In this document: piece after piece, positions 15,618-16,486 of the stretch | Position numbering within the stretch: position 1 is the first letter of the stretch | Layout: every line of letters starts with the position of its first letter | DNA from: Acidimicrobiaceae bacterium | GTDB lineage: Bacteria > Actinomycetota > Acidimicrobiia > Acidimicrobiales > Bog-793 | Direction: 5' to 3' | DNA: 16,486 nucleotides | Assembly (NCBI GenBank): GCA_025463965.1 | Contig: JAODBN010000377.1 | Coordinates: forward strand, 1-16,486 | Notes under the pieces: model-generated | Databases searched by the model: none | Told to the model about the DNA's origin: nothing | Seen by the model: only the letters and a program-made list of their open reading frames with translations | Translations under genes and position numbers: made by a program

Positions 15618-16486
15618 CCGACCTTGCCATCCCGCCGTTCCGCCTCCGAGAGTCGATGAACGGGATCGTCGAGGCGCCGGGCAAGGTCTGGTTCTTCGAG
15701 CTGGCGGCCACGGTGATCGACGCCGATCGGTGCGTGCAGTGCGGCGCGTGCGTGGCGGCGTGCCCCACGGACTCCATCGGGGTCTCCTCCGAGGACCTTC
15801 CGTACCTCGTGAAGATGTGCACCGGCTGCGGGCTGTGCTGGGACTTCTGCCCACGCGGGGGACTGCGTTACGAGGCGACCTGGCTGCCCGACGCCGGGCC
15901 CGCGGCCCAGCTCGCCGCGCTCGCCGAGCCGACAGCCCCCGCCGCTCCCGTGGCCGAGGGAGCGCTCTCGGGGATCGCGCCGCCGGCACCCGGCGCTCCC
16001 GTCACGAGGGTGATCGGGGCGGATCCGGCGCCGGGACTCGGCGCGGTTCTGGCGCGCCACGCCGTGCGCGTCGTGCCCGAGTCCAAGCTTTCCTCGCCAT
16101 CGGCCCAGGACGGCGGCTTCGTCTCCGCCGTGCTCGCCGCGGCGATGGAGGCGGGAGCCATCGACGCGGCGCTCGTCGCCCGGGAGGACCCGGCCACTCC
16201 CTGGAGAGGCGTTCCGTACCTCGCCACCTCCCCCGAGGAGGTGCTCGAGTCGGCGGGGAGCTTCTACAACCAGACCCTGGCGCTCGCCGCCCTCGACCTC
16301 GAGGAGGCGGGCCTCGGCCCGGACGCGCGGATCGCGCTCGTCGGCACCCCGTGCGAGATCCAGGGGATCAAGGCGCTGCAGCGCTCCGCGTGGCGCCGGG
16401 GCAGCTCGCGCGTCGACGCCGTTGGGCTCACCATTGCGCTGTTGTGCACCAAGAGCTTCGACTACGAGCGGCTGATGGTCCAGGCG
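15614..16486 (+). CDS. FrhB-type (coenzyme F420 hydrogenase/dehydrogenase beta) protein with N-terminal 2[4Fe-4S] ferredoxin domain, partial
   Basis: The 291 codons present run off the right edge. A bacterial-type ferredoxin domain has two cluster motifs, C40/C43/C46/C50 (CVQCGACVAACP) and C69/C72/C75/C79 (CTGCGLCWDFCP). A Pro/Ala-rich linker follows (about 92-140), then the FrhB domain: SPSAQDGGFVSAVL (161-174), ESAGSFYNQ (212-220), VGTPCEIQG (243-251, C247) and LLCTKSFDYERLM (277-289). FrhB proteins use FAD and iron-sulfur clusters to move electrons between F420H2 and a partner; others in the family use ferredoxin (HCAR, BciB). The ATG overlaps the siroheme reductase stop by four bases, so it is probably the electron-input subunit of that enzyme. 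Use of F420 is inferred, not seen. Confidence 0.9.
   Translation, partial: MTDLAIPPFRLRESMNGIVEAPGKVWFFELAATVIDADRCVQCGACVAACPTDSIGVSSEDLPYLVKMCTGCGLCWDFCPRGGLRYEATWLPDAGPAAQLAALAEPTAPAAPVAEGALSGIAPPAPGAPVTRVIGADPAPGLGAVLARHAVRVVPESKLSSPSAQDGGFVSAVLAAAMEAGAIDAALVAREDPATPWRGVPYLATSPEEVLESAGSFYNQTLALAALDLEEAGLGPDARIALVGTPCEIQGIKALQRSAWRRGSSRVDAVGLTIALLCTKSFDYERLMVQA

Noticed and set aside
13623..15989. 788-codon minus-strand frame opposite the siroheme reductase
   Set aside because: Low-complexity Arg/Ala/Gly translation without motifs, opposite a gene with all expected catalytic residues.

Overview
The window reads as chromosomal DNA of a high-GC actinobacterium. Three things point that way: very GC-rich third codon positions, GTG and TTG starts, and a HrdB/SigA-like principal sigma factor. 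A FrhB-type (coenzyme F420 family) protein and an N-terminal motif typical of actinobacterial contractile-injection loci add support. I lean towards Acidimicrobiia or a similar deep-branching group, but the sequence alone does not prove the class.

Layout. (1) 1-1251, minus: N-terminal two thirds of acetyl-CoA synthetase (acs), with a recognisable promoter and ribosome binding site. (2) 1436-4752, minus: dnaG-rpoD, joined by a TGATG overlap. (3) 4885-7283, plus: a GTGA-coupled pair. The first gene encodes a 625-residue protein with an eCIS-associated LQRLAGN motif, three Gly/Ala-rich hydrophobic stretches and a coiled coil; the second encodes a YbjN-like, chaperone-fold protein. (4) 7329-8663, minus: glycyl-tRNA synthetase. 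(5) 8711-10572, minus: a membrane-anchored blue-copper protein coupled to an internally duplicated membrane protein. (6) 10630-12991, minus: sirC-uppS-small membrane protein-recO, tightly packed. (7) 13103-16486, plus: cysH, a siroheme sulfite/nitrite reductase, and an overlapping FrhB/ferredoxin protein that runs off the window.

The minus-strand backbone (uppS-recO-glyS-dnaG-rpoD) matches an old conserved gene order; Bacillus has era-recO-glyQS-dnaG-sigA. Against that backbone the copper pair (between recO and glyS) and the plus-strand effector/YbjN pair (between glyS and dnaG) look like insertions. On the right, sirC makes siroheme and is divergent from cysH and the siroheme reductase, so cofactor supply and sulfate reduction share one intergenic region.

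Two candidates for undescribed systems stand out. One is the effector-like protein with its coupled YbjN partner. The other is the coupled siroheme reductase plus FrhB/ferredoxin protein, which looks like a two-gene version of the F420-dependent sulfite reductase (Fsr) of methanogens, placed in an assimilatory sulfate operon. No RNA genes, insertion sequences or CRISPR arrays were seen. No gap between genes exceeds 300 bases.
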